NCBI RefSeq assembly: GCF_000023585.1
Contig: NC_012914.1
Coordinates: 162,501-205,000, forward strand
DNA length: 42,500 nt
From: Paenibacillus sp. JDR-2
Lineage (GTDB): Bacteria; Bacillota; Bacilli; Paenibacillales; Paenibacillaceae
Reading direction: 5' to 3'
Below are positions 18,675-27,386 of this stretch, one piece after another; positions within the stretch are counted from its first letter, which is position 1; every line of letters begins with the position of its first letter. The translations under genes and the position numbers were made by a program. The notes under the pieces were generated by a model. It was given only the letters and a program-made list of their open reading frames with translations. It was not told the DNA's origin and ran no database searches.

Positions 18675-19628
18675 ATGTTTAGCGACAAGTTGCGTATTTT
18701 TTCGGGTTCGTCCAATCCCGCATTGGCTCAAAAGATCGCCGGTGATCTGGGATTGACACTCGGCGCCATCAAAATGTCCCGTTTCAAGAGCGGGGAGATC
18801 TACGTCCACTACGAAGAGACGATTCGTAACTGCGATGTATTCCTCGTTCAATCGTTCTCGCATCCGATCAACGAGCATTTTGTCGAATTGCTCGTCATGA
18901 TTGACGCAGCGAAGCGGGCATCCGCGAAGACGATCAACATCATCATGCCGTACTACGGCTATGCGCGCCAAGAGCGCAAAGCAGCACCGCGGGAGCCGAT
19001 CTCCGCGAAAATGGTGGCAGACGTTCTTACTACGGTTGGTGCAAACCGTGTCATCACGATTGACCTGCATGCGCCAGCTATCCAAGGCTTCTTCAACATT
19101 CCGGTAGACCATATGACAGCACTTGATCTGCTCAGCGATTACCTGAAGTCGAAGAACATTCAAAACCCGGTAGTCGTATCTCCGGACGCTGGCCGTGCAT
19201 CCACGGCTGAAAAGCTTGCGAATAACCTGGACACATCGTTTGCTATTATGATCAAGAAGCGTCCTGCGCATAATGAGTCCTCGATTACTCACGTAATCGG
19301 CGACGTAGAGGGTCAAACCGCTATCATTATCGAAGACTTGATCGATACGGGCAGCACGATTGTCAACGTTGTGGAGAGTTTGAAGGAGCGCGGAGCCAAA
19401 GAAGTCTATGTATGCGCAACTCACCCGCTGTTCTCGGGCAATGCCATTGAGCGTTTGAATCATCCTCATATCAAAGAAATTATCGTAACGGATTCGATCT
19501 CCCTGCCAGAGAATCGTCCGGATAAATTCACGGTATTGTCGGTCGCTCCGCTGCTTGCGGAAGCAACCCGCATTATCATTGAAGGCGGTTCGATCAGCAC
19601 CCTCTTCAAGACAAACGGCGGCGTTTAA
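18675..19628 (+). CDS. prs: Ribose-phosphate pyrophosphokinase (PRPP synthase)
   Basis: Makes PRPP from ribose-5-phosphate and ATP for purine, pyrimidine, NAD and histidine synthesis. 317 residues, class I length. The N-terminal FSGSSNP loop, MPYYGYARQERK flexible-loop region, DLHAPAIQGFF, VVSPDAGRAS, and the PRPP-binding signature IIIEDLIDTGSTIVN are all intact. Strong AGGAGGG before the ATG. Placed directly after the his operon but with its own promoter and terminator. A second prs next to gcaD, as in Bacillus, could exist outside the window. Confidence 0.96.
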   Translation: MFSDKLRIFSGSSNPALAQKIAGDLGLTLGAIKMSRFKSGEIYVHYEETIRNCDVFLVQSFSHPINEHFVELLVMIDAAKRASAKTINIIMPYYGYARQERKAAPREPISAKMVADVLTTVGANRVITIDLHAPAIQGFFNIPVDHMTALDLLSDYLKSKNIQNPVVVSPDAGRASTAEKLANNLDTSFAIMIKKRPAHNESSITHVIGDVEGQTAIIIEDLIDTGSTIVNVVESLKERGAKEVYVCATHPLFSGNAIERLNHPHIKEIIVTDSISLPENRPDKFTVLSVAPLLAEATRIIIEGGSISTLFKTNGGV

Positions 19629-19646
19629 TCGAATATGGCAATGACA

Positions 19647-19688
19647 AGAAAATCGCGGGCGTTTTTCCTTACGTTCGCGATTTTCCCA
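19647..19688 (+). terminator. Hairpin after prs
   Basis: GAAAATCGCG (19648-19657) pairs with CGCGATTTTC (19676-19685), extended inside by GCGT/ACGT. The T tract lies within the stem's 3' arm rather than after it. Confidence 0.65.
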
Positions 19689-19764
19689 CATATTCTTTCG
19701 TGTTAGGATAGGCATTGCTATGGTATAATCGTAGAAAATCAAGTTCCGGGAGGTGCCTTGCCAG

Positions 19765-21510
19765 GTGAAAGAGAAGAAACGTGAAGCCATAGAACAGACA
19801 GCCAAGATCATACCGATACAATGGGACGCCACGTTCTTTTTCGAGCGGGCCGTGCGCTCGTTGGATCGTTACCACTATGACAAGGCACTCAAATATTTCC
19901 GGCGTGCCGTGGAGTATGAACCGGAAAATCCGGTCAACCATTGCAACATGGCAGGCATCATGTCGGAGATGGGCAATTATGAAGAATCCAATCGGATTTT
20001 GAAATGGATTGTCGATGAGCTGGATCCGACCATGACGGAATGTCATTTCTACATGGCCAACAACTATGCCAACATGGAGATGTACGAAGCAGCGGAAGGC
20101 GCACTTATTCATTATTTGGAGGAAGACGCGGACGGACAATACCTCGACGAAGCCGAGGAAATGATGGAGCTTCTCCAATACGAGCTGGAGCGCCCTGCAC
20201 CGCTGACGAATATAAAAGCACGCGAAGGCATGGTCGAGCATGACCAGGCCCGCAAGCTTCTGGAAGAAGGCAAGTTTACGGAAGCGGTCCGTATCTTGGA
20301 GAAAATCATTGAGGAGCAGCCGGAGTTTCTGGCAGCCCGCAATAACTTGGCGCTGGCCTATTATTATATGGGGATGTTCGACAAAGCGATGGCTACGATC
20401 CGGGAAGCTCTGGAGCTCGAGCCGGGGAATTTGCATGCTCTTTGCAATCTGGGGATCTTCTATCAGCATGCGGGAGATAAAGATAGTCTTACTCCTTTGC
20501 TTGATTTGCTGCGCAAGACCGCACCGTTTCATCAGGAGCATGTCTTCAAGCTGGCTACTACGATGGGCATCCTGGGCGAGCATGAATCGGCTTACCGCCA
20601 CTTCACCCGTCTCCTGAAAGACGTGGAGCTCAACCTTGACCCTTGCCTATATCACTATGCCGCGGTAGCCGCATGCCAAATCGGCCGTTATGTGGAAGCG
20701 GAACGCCTCTGGAAGCAGGCTGCGAAGCTGGATCCGGAATCGGATATTCCGCGTTACTACATGGAGCAGCTGACTCTCATCAAAGACGGTGACCAGAACG
20801 CATCGGTAAGCTATCATTATCATTTGCCGTTCGAGGAGCAGTTCAAGCTGTGGGAAAATTCCTCGGATGGACTTCCCGAGCATTTGAAGCGCGACCCGCT
20901 CGTGCGTTCCTCGTTCTTCTGGGCACTCCGTCACGGAGACCAGAATACGAAGCTGCAGGTCATTCAGGCGCTAGGCATGATCGCCGATAATGAAGTTAAG
21001 GACGTCCTTCGAGCTTTCCTGCTCGAAGCGGATGAAGATGATTATTTGAAGCGGATTGCCGTATTTGTGCTTCGTACAATCGGCGTGCAGGAGCCGCTTC
21101 AAGCCGTACTGGAAGGCAAAGCTACGGTTATTGAGCCGAACCGGGTTCCATCCCGTCTGCCCGTCTGGGAAGACAAATGGCAGGAGGTCGTGGAAGCGGC
21201 GATGTCACGCGTGAACAAACGCTTTGACCTTGTGCAGCAGTACGATCTGATGACGCTGTGGGTAGAGTTCCTATCTAGGCTGTATCCGGAGGTGCCAAAG
21301 CTGACTAAGCCGGAGGGCTGGGCGGCAGCGCTTGAATATTTGACGGCCAAGATGCACCGGCGGACAACGTCGTATCCCGAAATCTCGGAGCGTTACGGCG
21401 TCTCCATCGCAACCGTAAGCAAGAACGCCAAAAAAATCGACGAGGTATGCGGAATCAAGGAAAAGATGAAATCGATCAGCTCGGTTTTCTCCTTGGACCA
21501 TCTCGAATAG
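19765..21510 (+). CDS. Tetratricopeptide-repeat protein with C-terminal HTH-like segment, function unknown
   Basis: About 581 residues, soluble, no signal peptide. Tandem TPR units are visible in the first 320 residues (for example YDKALKYFRRAVEYEPENP, FTEAVRILEKIIEEQPEFL and FDKAMATIREALELEPGNL, each on a 34-residue register). The middle contains HEAT-like helical pairs (about 385-440: NTKLQVIQALGMIADNEVKD, YLKRIAVFVLRTIG). The C-terminal ~45 residues contain SYPEISERYGVSIATVSKNA, which reads like an HTH. The GTG at 19765 lies 9 nt past GGGAGGTG and is preferred to the GTG at 19753, which overlaps it. Located between prs and trxB. The combination suggests a scaffold that may also touch nucleic acid; this is inference only. 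Confidence 0.85.
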   Translation: MKEKKREAIEQTAKIIPIQWDATFFFERAVRSLDRYHYDKALKYFRRAVEYEPENPVNHCNMAGIMSEMGNYEESNRILKWIVDELDPTMTECHFYMANNYANMEMYEAAEGALIHYLEEDADGQYLDEAEEMMELLQYELERPAPLTNIKAREGMVEHDQARKLLEEGKFTEAVRILEKIIEEQPEFLAARNNLALAYYYMGMFDKAMATIREALELEPGNLHALCNLGIFYQHAGDKDSLTPLLDLLRKTAPFHQEHVFKLATTMGILGEHESAYRHFTRLLKDVELNLDPCLYHYAAVAACQIGRYVEAERLWKQAAKLDPESDIPRYYMEQLTLIKDGDQNASVSYHYHLPFEEQFKLWENSSDGLPEHLKRDPLVRSSFFWALRHGDQNTKLQVIQALGMIADNEVKDVLRAFLLEADEDDYLKRIAVFVLRTIGVQEPLQAVLEGKATVIEPNRVPSRLPVWEDKWQEVVEAAMSRVNKRFDLVQQYDLMTLWVEFLSRLYPEVPKLTKPEGWAAALEYLTAKMHRRTTSYPEISERYGVSIATVSKNAKKIDEVCGIKEKMKSISSVFSLDHLE

Positions 21511-21531
21511 GGCATTTCGCCCGTTATCAGA

Positions 21532-21566
21532 ACGCACTTAGGATATGGTTCCCTAAGTGCGTTTTG
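21532..21566 (+). terminator. Terminator after the TPR gene
   Basis: ACGCACTTAGG pairs with CCTAAGTGCGT around an eight-base loop, followed by TTTTG. Confidence 0.88.
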
Positions 21567-21574
21567 TTTTTCCC

Positions 21575-21613
21575 GGGCAAACTTATATATAATAAGGATA
21601 TATAAGTTTGCCC
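21575..21613. repeat. Perfect 15-bp inverted repeat around a TATAAT box
   Basis: GGGCAAACTTATATA (21575-21589) and its exact reverse complement TATATAAGTTTGCCC (21599-21613) flank a 9-nt centre. A TATAAT sequence lies at 21588-21593, with a weak TTGTTT 18 nt upstream. There is no T tract, so it does not look like a terminator. Likely a protein-binding palindrome over a promoter, or a strong RNA hairpin. Confidence 0.75.
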
Positions 21614-21682
21614 TAATCGTTCCCTTCTCCAACCACCCGTTGGTTGGACGACTTAAAAATCCCTGCGATGTAGTCTATTTGA

Positions 21683-21867
21683 CCGCACGCTGTAAGCGTA
21701 GCGGAAATAACGTGCTGGAGAAGCGGAGTTTATGCTTCCGAAGTAGCTTTCTTTCAGAAAGCTTTTAGTTCGCCTTTGTCCACCGAATTTCAACCGCTAA
21801 AGCGGTTATTCAAATGAAGAAATTCGGGGACAACAGCGATCGGAAGGACGTTATTTTCGCGCAGCGA
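21683..21867 (+). ncRNA. Branched structured element upstream of trxB (candidate RNA or leader)
   Basis: The 405 nt between the TPR gene and trxB hold no convincing gene but several nested complementary blocks. Outer stem: 21701-21713 with 21848-21860 (13 pairs, one G-T). Inside it: GAAGC/GCTTC (21720-21738); AGCTTTCT/AGAAAGCT with a TTC loop (21745-21763); and a 15-pair stem with one bulged A, TTGTCC-A-CCGAATTTC (21776-21791) with GAAATTCGGGGACAA (21819-21833), which encloses AACCGC/GCGGTT (21792-21807). CCGC at 21683-21686 can pair instead with GCGG at 21701-21704 around ACGCT/AGCGT, so it competes with the outer stem. A separate 8-pair hairpin lies at 21628-21648. No known riboswitch class was recognised. 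It may be a trxB leader, a small RNA or a dispersed repeat. Confidence 0.6.
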
Positions 21868-21915
21868 CATCACGAGCGACAACTAGCAACCATCGCCACT
21901 TTTAGGAGGACAACC

Positions 21916-22845
21916 ATGTACAAATCCATTATTATAGGCACCGGCCCTGCCGGTCTCACGGCAGCGATCTATTTGGCACGCGCAAACATGAAGCCTCTTG
22001 TTATCGAAGGACCGGAGCCGGGCGGCCAATTGACCACTACGACGGAGGTAGAGAATTTCCCGGGCTTCCCTGAAGGAATTATGGGTCCCGATCTGATGGC
22101 GAATATGCGCAAGCAGGCGGAACGTTTTGGAGCCGAGTTTATGACCGGTTGGGTGAACAACGTCGATATGTCGGAGCGTCCGTTCAAGCTTCAGGTTGAA
22201 GGTAAAGGCGAATTTGTAGGCGAGACGATTATCATCTCTACCGGCGCATCGGCTAGATGGCTGGGTATCCCTGGCGAGAAGGATAATATCGGCCGCGGCG
22301 TGAGCACATGCGCAACTTGCGACGGCTTCTTTTTCCGCAATAAGAAGATCGTGGTTATCGGCGGCGGCGATTCCGCCATGGAGGAAGCGAACTTCCTTAC
22401 CCGCTTTGCGACTAATGTTGAACTCGTAAACCGTCGTGATGAGCTCCGTGCATCGAAAATTATGCAGGACCGCGCACGCGGGAACGAAAAGATCAGCTGG
22501 AGCTTGAACCGTACGCCGCTTGAGGTAGAAGCGAACGGCATGGGGGTTACCGGCCTCAAAGTCCGCAATAATGCAACCGGTGAAGATGAAACGATCCAAA
22601 CGGACGGCGTTTTTATCGCAATCGGACATACGCCAAACACGAAATTTCTGAACGGCCAGATCGACACCGACGAGCATGGCTACATTAAAGTGAAGCCAGG
22701 CAGCTCGGAGACGAACGTGCCGGGCGTATTCGCCTGTGGAGACGTACAGGACAACAAATACCGCCAAGCGATTACGGCGGCAGGCAGCGGCTGTATGGCG
22801 GCTCTAGATTGCGAACGGTTCCTCGAGAACGTCGGCTCACATTAA
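21916..22845 (+). CDS. trxB: Thioredoxin-disulfide reductase
   Basis: FAD- and NADPH-dependent enzyme that reduces thioredoxin. 309 residues. FAD-binding GTGPAGLTAA is near the N-terminus, the redox-active CATC is at 132-135, NADPH-binding GGGDSAMEEA is at about 150, and the C-terminal FACGDVQDNKYRQAITAAG signature is present. The frame is open upstream to an ATG at 21814, but that extension falls inside the structured element. The ATG at 21916, 7 nt behind TTAGGAGG, gives the normal N-terminus. Confidence 0.96.
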   Translation: MYKSIIIGTGPAGLTAAIYLARANMKPLVIEGPEPGGQLTTTTEVENFPGFPEGIMGPDLMANMRKQAERFGAEFMTGWVNNVDMSERPFKLQVEGKGEFVGETIIISTGASARWLGIPGEKDNIGRGVSTCATCDGFFFRNKKIVVIGGGDSAMEEANFLTRFATNVELVNRRDELRASKIMQDRARGNEKISWSLNRTPLEVEANGMGVTGLKVRNNATGEDETIQTDGVFIAIGHTPNTKFLNGQIDTDEHGYIKVKPGSSETNVPGVFACGDVQDNKYRQAITAAGSGCMAALDCERFLENVGSH

Positions 22846-22861
22846 AAAAGCGAGATAACAG

Positions 22862-22895
22862 TCAGCCCTTTCCTCTCCCGGAGAGGGCTTTTTCC
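22862..22895 (+). terminator. Terminator after trxB
   Basis: AGCCCT pairs with AGGGCT, with CTCT/AGAG inside, followed by TTTTT. Confidence 0.8.
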
Positions 22896-23011
22896 TGCCA
22901 GCTTCTTATAGTTGGAGGGAAACACTGGGGCGGCGATTATCTTGACCGGAATAGGGCATTGGCTTATAGTTGGTTAAAGAGTAGATAACATATTAATGAG
23001 GTGGACTAGTA

Positions 23012-23962
23012 ATGTCTGAGAAGATTTACGTTGGAGTCGATGTCGGCGGCACCGCTATTAAAGTTGGGATTTGTAACGTGGAGGGAGAATTGCTCCATAC
23101 TTACGAAGGGCCGACGGAAACGAGTAAAGGTACGGACACCATCCTTCATAATATTGCGCAGTATGCGCGGAACATCGTGACCGAATCGCCGTTTGATTGG
23201 GAGCAAGTTGAAGGCGTTGGCGTAGGGATCGCCGGCTTCCTTGATATCCCGAACGGTATTGTGAAATTTTCGGGCAACTTGAAGATTGAGAATGTTCACT
23301 TGAAGGAATATCTCGAGGAGGAGCTTCAAGTTAAAGTCCTTGTTAATAATGACGCAAACGTTGCCGCGCTTGGCGAAGCGTGGGCCGGTGCTGGCAAAGG
23401 CATCGATAACTGCGTCTGCTATACACTGGGAACTGGCGTAGGCGGCGGTATTATTATCGGCGGCAAAATCGTAGAGGGCTTCGCGGGTATGGCCGGCGAG
23501 CTGGGCCACATCGCGATTGTTCCTGATCTGGAAGCGATTCAATGCGGCTGCGGCAAAATGGGCTGTCTCGAATCGGTATCCTCCGCTACGGGTATTATCC
23601 GCATGGCGAAGGATGCTGTTGAGCGCGGAGACCGCACGGTCTTGTCGACAGTTGAAGATATAATGGCGAAAGATGTTATCGACGCTGCGAAAGCAGGCGA
23701 CGAGGTCGCTTCGCGTATCGTTAGCCGCGCAGCTTACTACCTTGGCAAATCGATGGCACTGATGGCTGTCGTGCTGAATCCGGAATGCTTTATTATCGGC
23801 GGCGGCGTGTCGAAAGCAGGCGACTTCCTGTTCGACCAAATTCGCGAAGTATTCGAGAAGTATACCCAGAAGGAAGCGCAAGAAGGCGTGAAGATCGTTG
23901 CGGCTACGCTTGGCAATAACGCGGGTGTTGTAGGCGCAGCGGGTCTTATCTTGCGTTCCTAA
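23012..23962 (+). CDS. glcK: Glucokinase, ROK family
   Basis: ATP-dependent phosphorylation of glucose entering without the PTS. 316 residues. The N-terminal phosphate loop [15 protein letters not shown] catalytic region [15 protein letters not shown], glycine-rich [12 protein letters not shown], and the zinc-binding cluster [11 protein letters not shown] are all present, with the conserved histidine in GELGHIAI. The ATG is behind GAGGTGG. Its stop overlaps a possible upstream start of rapZ, so the two are likely co-transcribed. Other ROK sugar kinases are alternatives, but length and sequence fit GlcK. Confidence 0.92.
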   Translation: MSEKIYVGVDVGGTAIKVGICNVEGELLHTYEGPTETSKGTDTILHNIAQYARNIVTESPFDWEQVEGVGVGIAGFLDIPNGIVKFSGNLKIENVHLKEYLEEELQVKVLVNNDANVAALGEAWAGAGKGIDNCVCYTLGTGVGGGIIIGGKIVEGFAGMAGELGHIAIVPDLEAIQCGCGKMGCLESVSSATGIIRMAKDAVERGDRTVLSTVEDIMAKDVIDAAKAGDEVASRIVSRAAYYLGKSMALMAVVLNPECFIIGGGVSKAGDFLFDQIREVFEKYTQKEAQEGVKIVAATLGNNAGVVGAAGLILRS

Positions 23963-24003
23963 TGAGTATGAACAGCGTTACGATGGGGAAAGAGGGGACA
24001 GCT

Positions 24004-24888
24004 ATGGAAACGGGAGCAATGTCAAAGCTTGTTATCATTACAGGGATGTCTGGCGCCGGCAAGACGATTGCCGTACAGAGCCTTGAGGATTTGGGCTTTT
24101 TCTGCGTTGATAATTTACCACCGGTGCTTATCCCTAAATTCGCAGAGCTGATTGAGCAGTCAAACGGCAAAATCGGCAAAGTAGCCCTTGTAATTGACCT
24201 TAGGGGCCGTGAATTTTTTACTGCCTTATCGGAGTCTTTAAGTTTTATCAAAGAGCATTTCACAATCAGCTGCGAGATTTTGTTCCTGGATGCAACGGAC
24301 GAGGTGCTCGTCCAGCGCTATAAGGAAAGCCGCCGCCGTCATCCGCTTGCTCCGGAAGGCATGCCGCTCGAAGGCATCCGCAACGAGAGAAGAATGCTGG
24401 AGGATTTGAAAGGTTCGGCTTCGCAGGTTATTGATACGAGCAACATCAAGCCGGCACAGCTCAAAGAACGTATTATTTCCCGGTTTACGAATTTGGAGAA
24501 CAACAGTCTTTCGGTGAATGTGACCTCCTTTGGGTTCAAATACGGCATTCCGATCGATGCCGATTTGATTTATGACGTGCGTTTTTTGCCTAATCCGCAT
24601 TATGTGGATCATTTACGCCCGAATACCGGGCAAAACCCGGAAGTGTACGATTACGTGATGAAATGGCCCGAGACGCAAGCCTTCCTGACCAAGCTGCTCG
24701 ATATGCTTCAGTTTCTTCTCCCTCTTTACCATAAAGAAGGCAAGAGCCAGGTCGTTATCGGCATTGGGTGTACGGGCGGCAAACACCGTTCGGTTGCGAT
24801 TGCGGAATATTTGGGTCGCATGCTCGGCAGCAGCGATACGGAACGGGTACGCGTCAGCCACCGCGATGCTGACCGCGATAAGCATTGA
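24004..24888 (+). CDS. rapZ: RapZ/YvcJ family nucleotide-binding protein
   Basis: P-loop protein of the RapZ (YvcJ) family. In E. coli RapZ steers RNase E to the GlmZ small RNA; the Bacillota homologue binds nucleotides and its target is less clear. About 294 residues, as in B. subtilis YvcJ. Walker A GMSGAGKT is near the N-terminus, and the C-terminal half has [21 protein letters not shown] and [11 protein letters not shown]. The ATG at 23962 overlaps the glcK stop, but the ATG at 24004 lies 6 nt behind AGAGGGG and gives the family-length protein. First of the conserved trio rapZ-yvcK-whiA. Confidence 0.93.
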   Translation: METGAMSKLVIITGMSGAGKTIAVQSLEDLGFFCVDNLPPVLIPKFAELIEQSNGKIGKVALVIDLRGREFFTALSESLSFIKEHFTISCEILFLDATDEVLVQRYKESRRRHPLAPEGMPLEGIRNERRMLEDLKGSASQVIDTSNIKPAQLKERIISRFTNLENNSLSVNVTSFGFKYGIPIDADLIYDVRFLPNPHYVDHLRPNTGQNPEVYDYVMKWPETQAFLTKLLDMLQFLLPLYHKEGKSQVVIGIGCTGGKHRSVAIAEYLGRMLGSSDTERVRVSHRDADRDKH

Positions 24889-24900
24889 CGGGGTGATTGG

Positions 24901-25887
24901 ATGCAGAATAGGCATAAAATTATAAGGCGGCCAAAGATTGTTGTAATAGGCGGCGGAACCGGCTTGTCGGTGATGCTGCGGGGGCTTAAGGAGAAGCCTC
25001 TTGATATTACTGCAATCGTAACGGTCGCCGATGACGGGGGAAGCTCGGGAGTACTGCGCAATGAACTGCAGATTCCGCCTCCGGGCGACATCCGCAACGT
25101 TATTATGGCACTTGCGGATGCGGAGCCGCTATTGACGGAAGTGCTCCAATATCGTTTCTCCAGCGGTACCGGATTAGCCGGGCATAGCCTTGGTAATCTG
25201 ATGCTGGCTGCAATGACGGACATTGCCGGCGATTTCGTTACGGGCGTCCGTGAGCTTAGCAAGGTATTGGCCGTGCGGGGACGTGTGCTTCCTGCCGCGG
25301 GCCGTGCTATCGTGCTGAAAGCCGAAATGACTGACGGTACCGTTGTGGTCGGGGAATCCATGATTCCGAAAGCCGGAAAGAAGATTAAGCGGGTATTTAT
25401 AGAGCCCGACAATGTAGAGCCTCTTCCGGAGGCAATTGAAGCCATTGAGCAAGCCGATGCGATTCTGATTGGGCCGGGCAGCTTATATACGAGTATTATT
25501 CCGAATCTGCTCGTACCTAAGTTAGCGCGGGCCATTCTGGAGTCAACGGCTGTTAAGCTGTTTGTCTGCAATGTAATGACACAGCCGGGGGAGACCGATG
25601 GATATTCGGTCAGCGATCATCTGAAGGCTGTGAAAGATCATATCGGGCATAAGATTTTCGATTATGTGCTGGTCAACGATGGGGAAATATCGCCGGAGGT
25701 TGCGGAAAAGTATGCGGAACTGGGCTCTACTCAGGTAGAGCTGGACATAGACGAAGTAAACCGGTTGGGATATGAAATAATCTCCGACCGCCTCGTGCTG
25801 TACCGGACATTTCTGCGCCATGACGCAGAGCGGCTTAGTCATCATATTTATAAATTAGTGGAAAACTGGATGTTAAGAAAGAGGTGA
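24901..25887 (+). CDS. yvcK: YvcK family protein (gluconeogenesis factor, UDP-sugar binding)
   Basis: CofD-like Rossmann-fold protein. In B. subtilis YvcK binds UDP-GlcNAc and is needed for growth and cell shape on gluconeogenic carbon sources. 328 residues. The N-terminal [30 protein letters not shown] and PPPGDIRN motifs, plus [15 protein letters not shown] in the middle, are characteristic. Starts 12 nt after rapZ behind GGGGTGA and is followed by whiA after 7 nt, a tight conserved operon. Confidence 0.95.
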   Translation: MQNRHKIIRRPKIVVIGGGTGLSVMLRGLKEKPLDITAIVTVADDGGSSGVLRNELQIPPPGDIRNVIMALADAEPLLTEVLQYRFSSGTGLAGHSLGNLMLAAMTDIAGDFVTGVRELSKVLAVRGRVLPAAGRAIVLKAEMTDGTVVVGESMIPKAGKKIKRVFIEPDNVEPLPEAIEAIEQADAILIGPGSLYTSIIPNLLVPKLARAILESTAVKLFVCNVMTQPGETDGYSVSDHLKAVKDHIGHKIFDYVLVNDGEISPEVAEKYAELGSTQVELDIDEVNRLGYEIISDRLVLYRTFLRHDAERLSHHIYKLVENWMLRKR

Positions 25888-25894
25888 ACAAGCG

Positions 25895-26824
25895 ATGTCA
25901 TTTGCGGCCCAAACGAAGAAAGAGCTGACGATGGTTGAGGCGGATACCTGCTGTGAACGTGCCGAATTATCCGCACTCATTCGAATGAATGGCTCGGTCA
26001 GCGTCTCCAGCCGCAAAGTCGTCCTCGACATCTCAACCGAAAACGCAGCAATTGCCCGCCGGATCTACTCCTTGCTAAAGAAGCATTTTGAAGTGCATAC
26101 GGAATTGCTTGTCCGCAAAAAAATGCGCCTCAAAAAAAATAATGTATATATCGTCAGAATTCCGACGAAGGTACAGGAAATACTAAGTGAGCTTAGAATT
26201 GTATCCGAGGGCTTTGTGTTTAATTTGGGCATTGATAAGGAAATCATTAAGAAGCCTTGCTGCAAACGATCCTATCTGCGTGGAGCATTCCTTGCCGGCG
26301 GTTCGGTCAACAACCCGGAGGGCTCTTCCTACCATCTTGAAATTTCATCGATGTACGAAGAGCACTGCGAGGCACTGGTTGAGCTGGCCAATAAGTTTGG
26401 GCTGAACGCGAGATGTATCGAGCGGAAGAAGGGCTTTGTGTTCTACATCAAAGAGGGCGAGAAAATTATCGAGCTGCTGAACATTATTGGCGCCCATCAG
26501 GCTTTGTTCAAATTCGAGGATGTCCGTATTATGCGCGACATGCGGAACTCGGTTAACCGGATCGTGAACTGCGAAACGGCTAACCTAAACAAAACGATTG
26601 GCGCGGCCGTCAGACAAATCGATAATATCAAGCTGCTGCAAAAGGAAATCGGACTAAACAATCTTCCCGATAAGCTTAGAGAGGTTGCCGAAATCAGGCT
26701 CCAGCATCCGGATATGAACCTCAAGGAAGTTGGGGAGATGCTGAAGGGGACCGTAAGCAAATCCGGCGTTAACCACCGGCTGCGGAAAATTGATGAACTT
26801 GCGGAAAAAATCCGCAACGGCTAA
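25895..26824 (+). CDS. whiA: WhiA-family DNA-binding protein
   Basis: 309 residues with a LAGLIDADG-like N-terminal domain lacking nuclease activity ([24 protein letters not shown]) and a C-terminal HTH (about 250-300: [22 protein letters not shown], then [10 protein letters not shown]). It is a sporulation regulator in Streptomyces; in Bacillus it affects division and chromosome segregation, with a less clear transcriptional role. ATG behind GAGGTGA, 7 nt after yvcK. Codons are less biased than in the glycolytic genes. Confidence 0.95.
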   Translation: MSFAAQTKKELTMVEADTCCERAELSALIRMNGSVSVSSRKVVLDISTENAAIARRIYSLLKKHFEVHTELLVRKKMRLKKNNVYIVRIPTKVQEILSELRIVSEGFVFNLGIDKEIIKKPCCKRSYLRGAFLAGGSVNNPEGSSYHLEISSMYEEHCEALVELANKFGLNARCIERKKGFVFYIKEGEKIIELLNIIGAHQALFKFEDVRIMRDMRNSVNRIVNCETANLNKTIGAAVRQIDNIKLLQKEIGLNNLPDKLREVAEIRLQHPDMNLKEVGEMLKGTVSKSGVNHRLRKIDELAEKIRNG

Positions 26825-26979
26825 ACTTTTAACCTAGTGCATCAGATGGTATAATGATATAATATGAACAAAAAGTCTTATACAAGATGCAACGCTGCAT
26901 TTTAAAGTTATTAGTCATGTCAGGCTGAGCATTGAAGCGAAATTGCCAGACTTATTATAGTATAGGGGGTATGGTTACC

Positions 26980-27249
26980 ATGACAAGGCTACCGGTTGTC
27001 GTTCGTCTTAAAACAGGTTTGCACGCTAGACCTGCCGCATTATTCGTTCAAGAAGCGAACAAATTTTCCTCCGAAGTATTTGTTGAGAAAGACGACAAGA
27101 AAGTAAATGCGAAATCCATTATGGGTATCATGAGCCTTGCGATCAGCTCGGGCACAGAGATTCATATCAGCGCAGAGGGTTCGGATGCAGAACAGGCTGT
27201 AAACGCTTTAGTCGCGCTAGTCAGCAAAGAAGAGCTGGAGAACCAATAA
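26980..27249 (+). CDS. HPr-family protein at the crh locus, with the PTS histidine retained
   Basis: Small HPr-fold protein of 89 residues. By position (directly after whiA) and sequence (RLKTGLxARPAALFVQEAN, EKDxKKVNAKSIMG) it is the counterpart of B. subtilis Crh. Crh has Gln at position 15, however, while this protein has His15 in TGLHARPA, so it could accept phosphate from Enzyme I. Ser46 in KSIMG, the HPr kinase target, is also present. It may therefore serve as both HPr and Crh. ATGs at 26932 and 26971 are in frame, but only the one at 26980 has correct spacing from AGGGGG (26964-26969). Confidence 0.92.
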   Translation: MTRLPVVVRLKTGLHARPAALFVQEANKFSSEVFVEKDDKKVNAKSIMGIMSLAISSGTEIHISAEGSDAEQAVNALVALVSKEELENQ

Positions 27250-27257
27250 GAACCGAC

Positions 27258-27312
27258 AAAGAGGGGTGTCCCGAGTCATCATTTTGAATGACAATGGGAT
27301 AGTCCTTTTTTC
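27258..27312 (+). terminator. Terminator after the HPr-like gene
   Basis: AGG...TGTCCC pairs with GGGATA...CCT around TCAT/ATGA, followed by six T. Imperfect but T-tracted. Confidence 0.6.
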
Positions 27313-27332
27313 TTTGGATTTAAAAAAACGAC

Positions 27333-27377
27333 AAAAAAAGCGGCTGCTCATGGTATTCCATGTTCAGCCGCTTTTTT
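27333..27377 (-). terminator. Bidirectional terminator between crh-like gene and clpP
   Basis: AAAAAAGCGGCTG (27335-27346) and CAGCCGCTTTTTT (27365-27377) form the base, with CATGG/CCATG inside. T runs on both strands make it work for clpP on the minus strand and as a backup on the plus strand. Confidence 0.88.
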
Positions 27378-27386
27378 ATTTATGTG

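Noticed and set aside
21814..21915. 34-codon N-terminal extension of trxB
   Set aside because: It overlaps the structured element, has no homologous look, and the downstream ATG has a strong Shine-Dalgarno sequence and the standard FAD-binding N-terminus.
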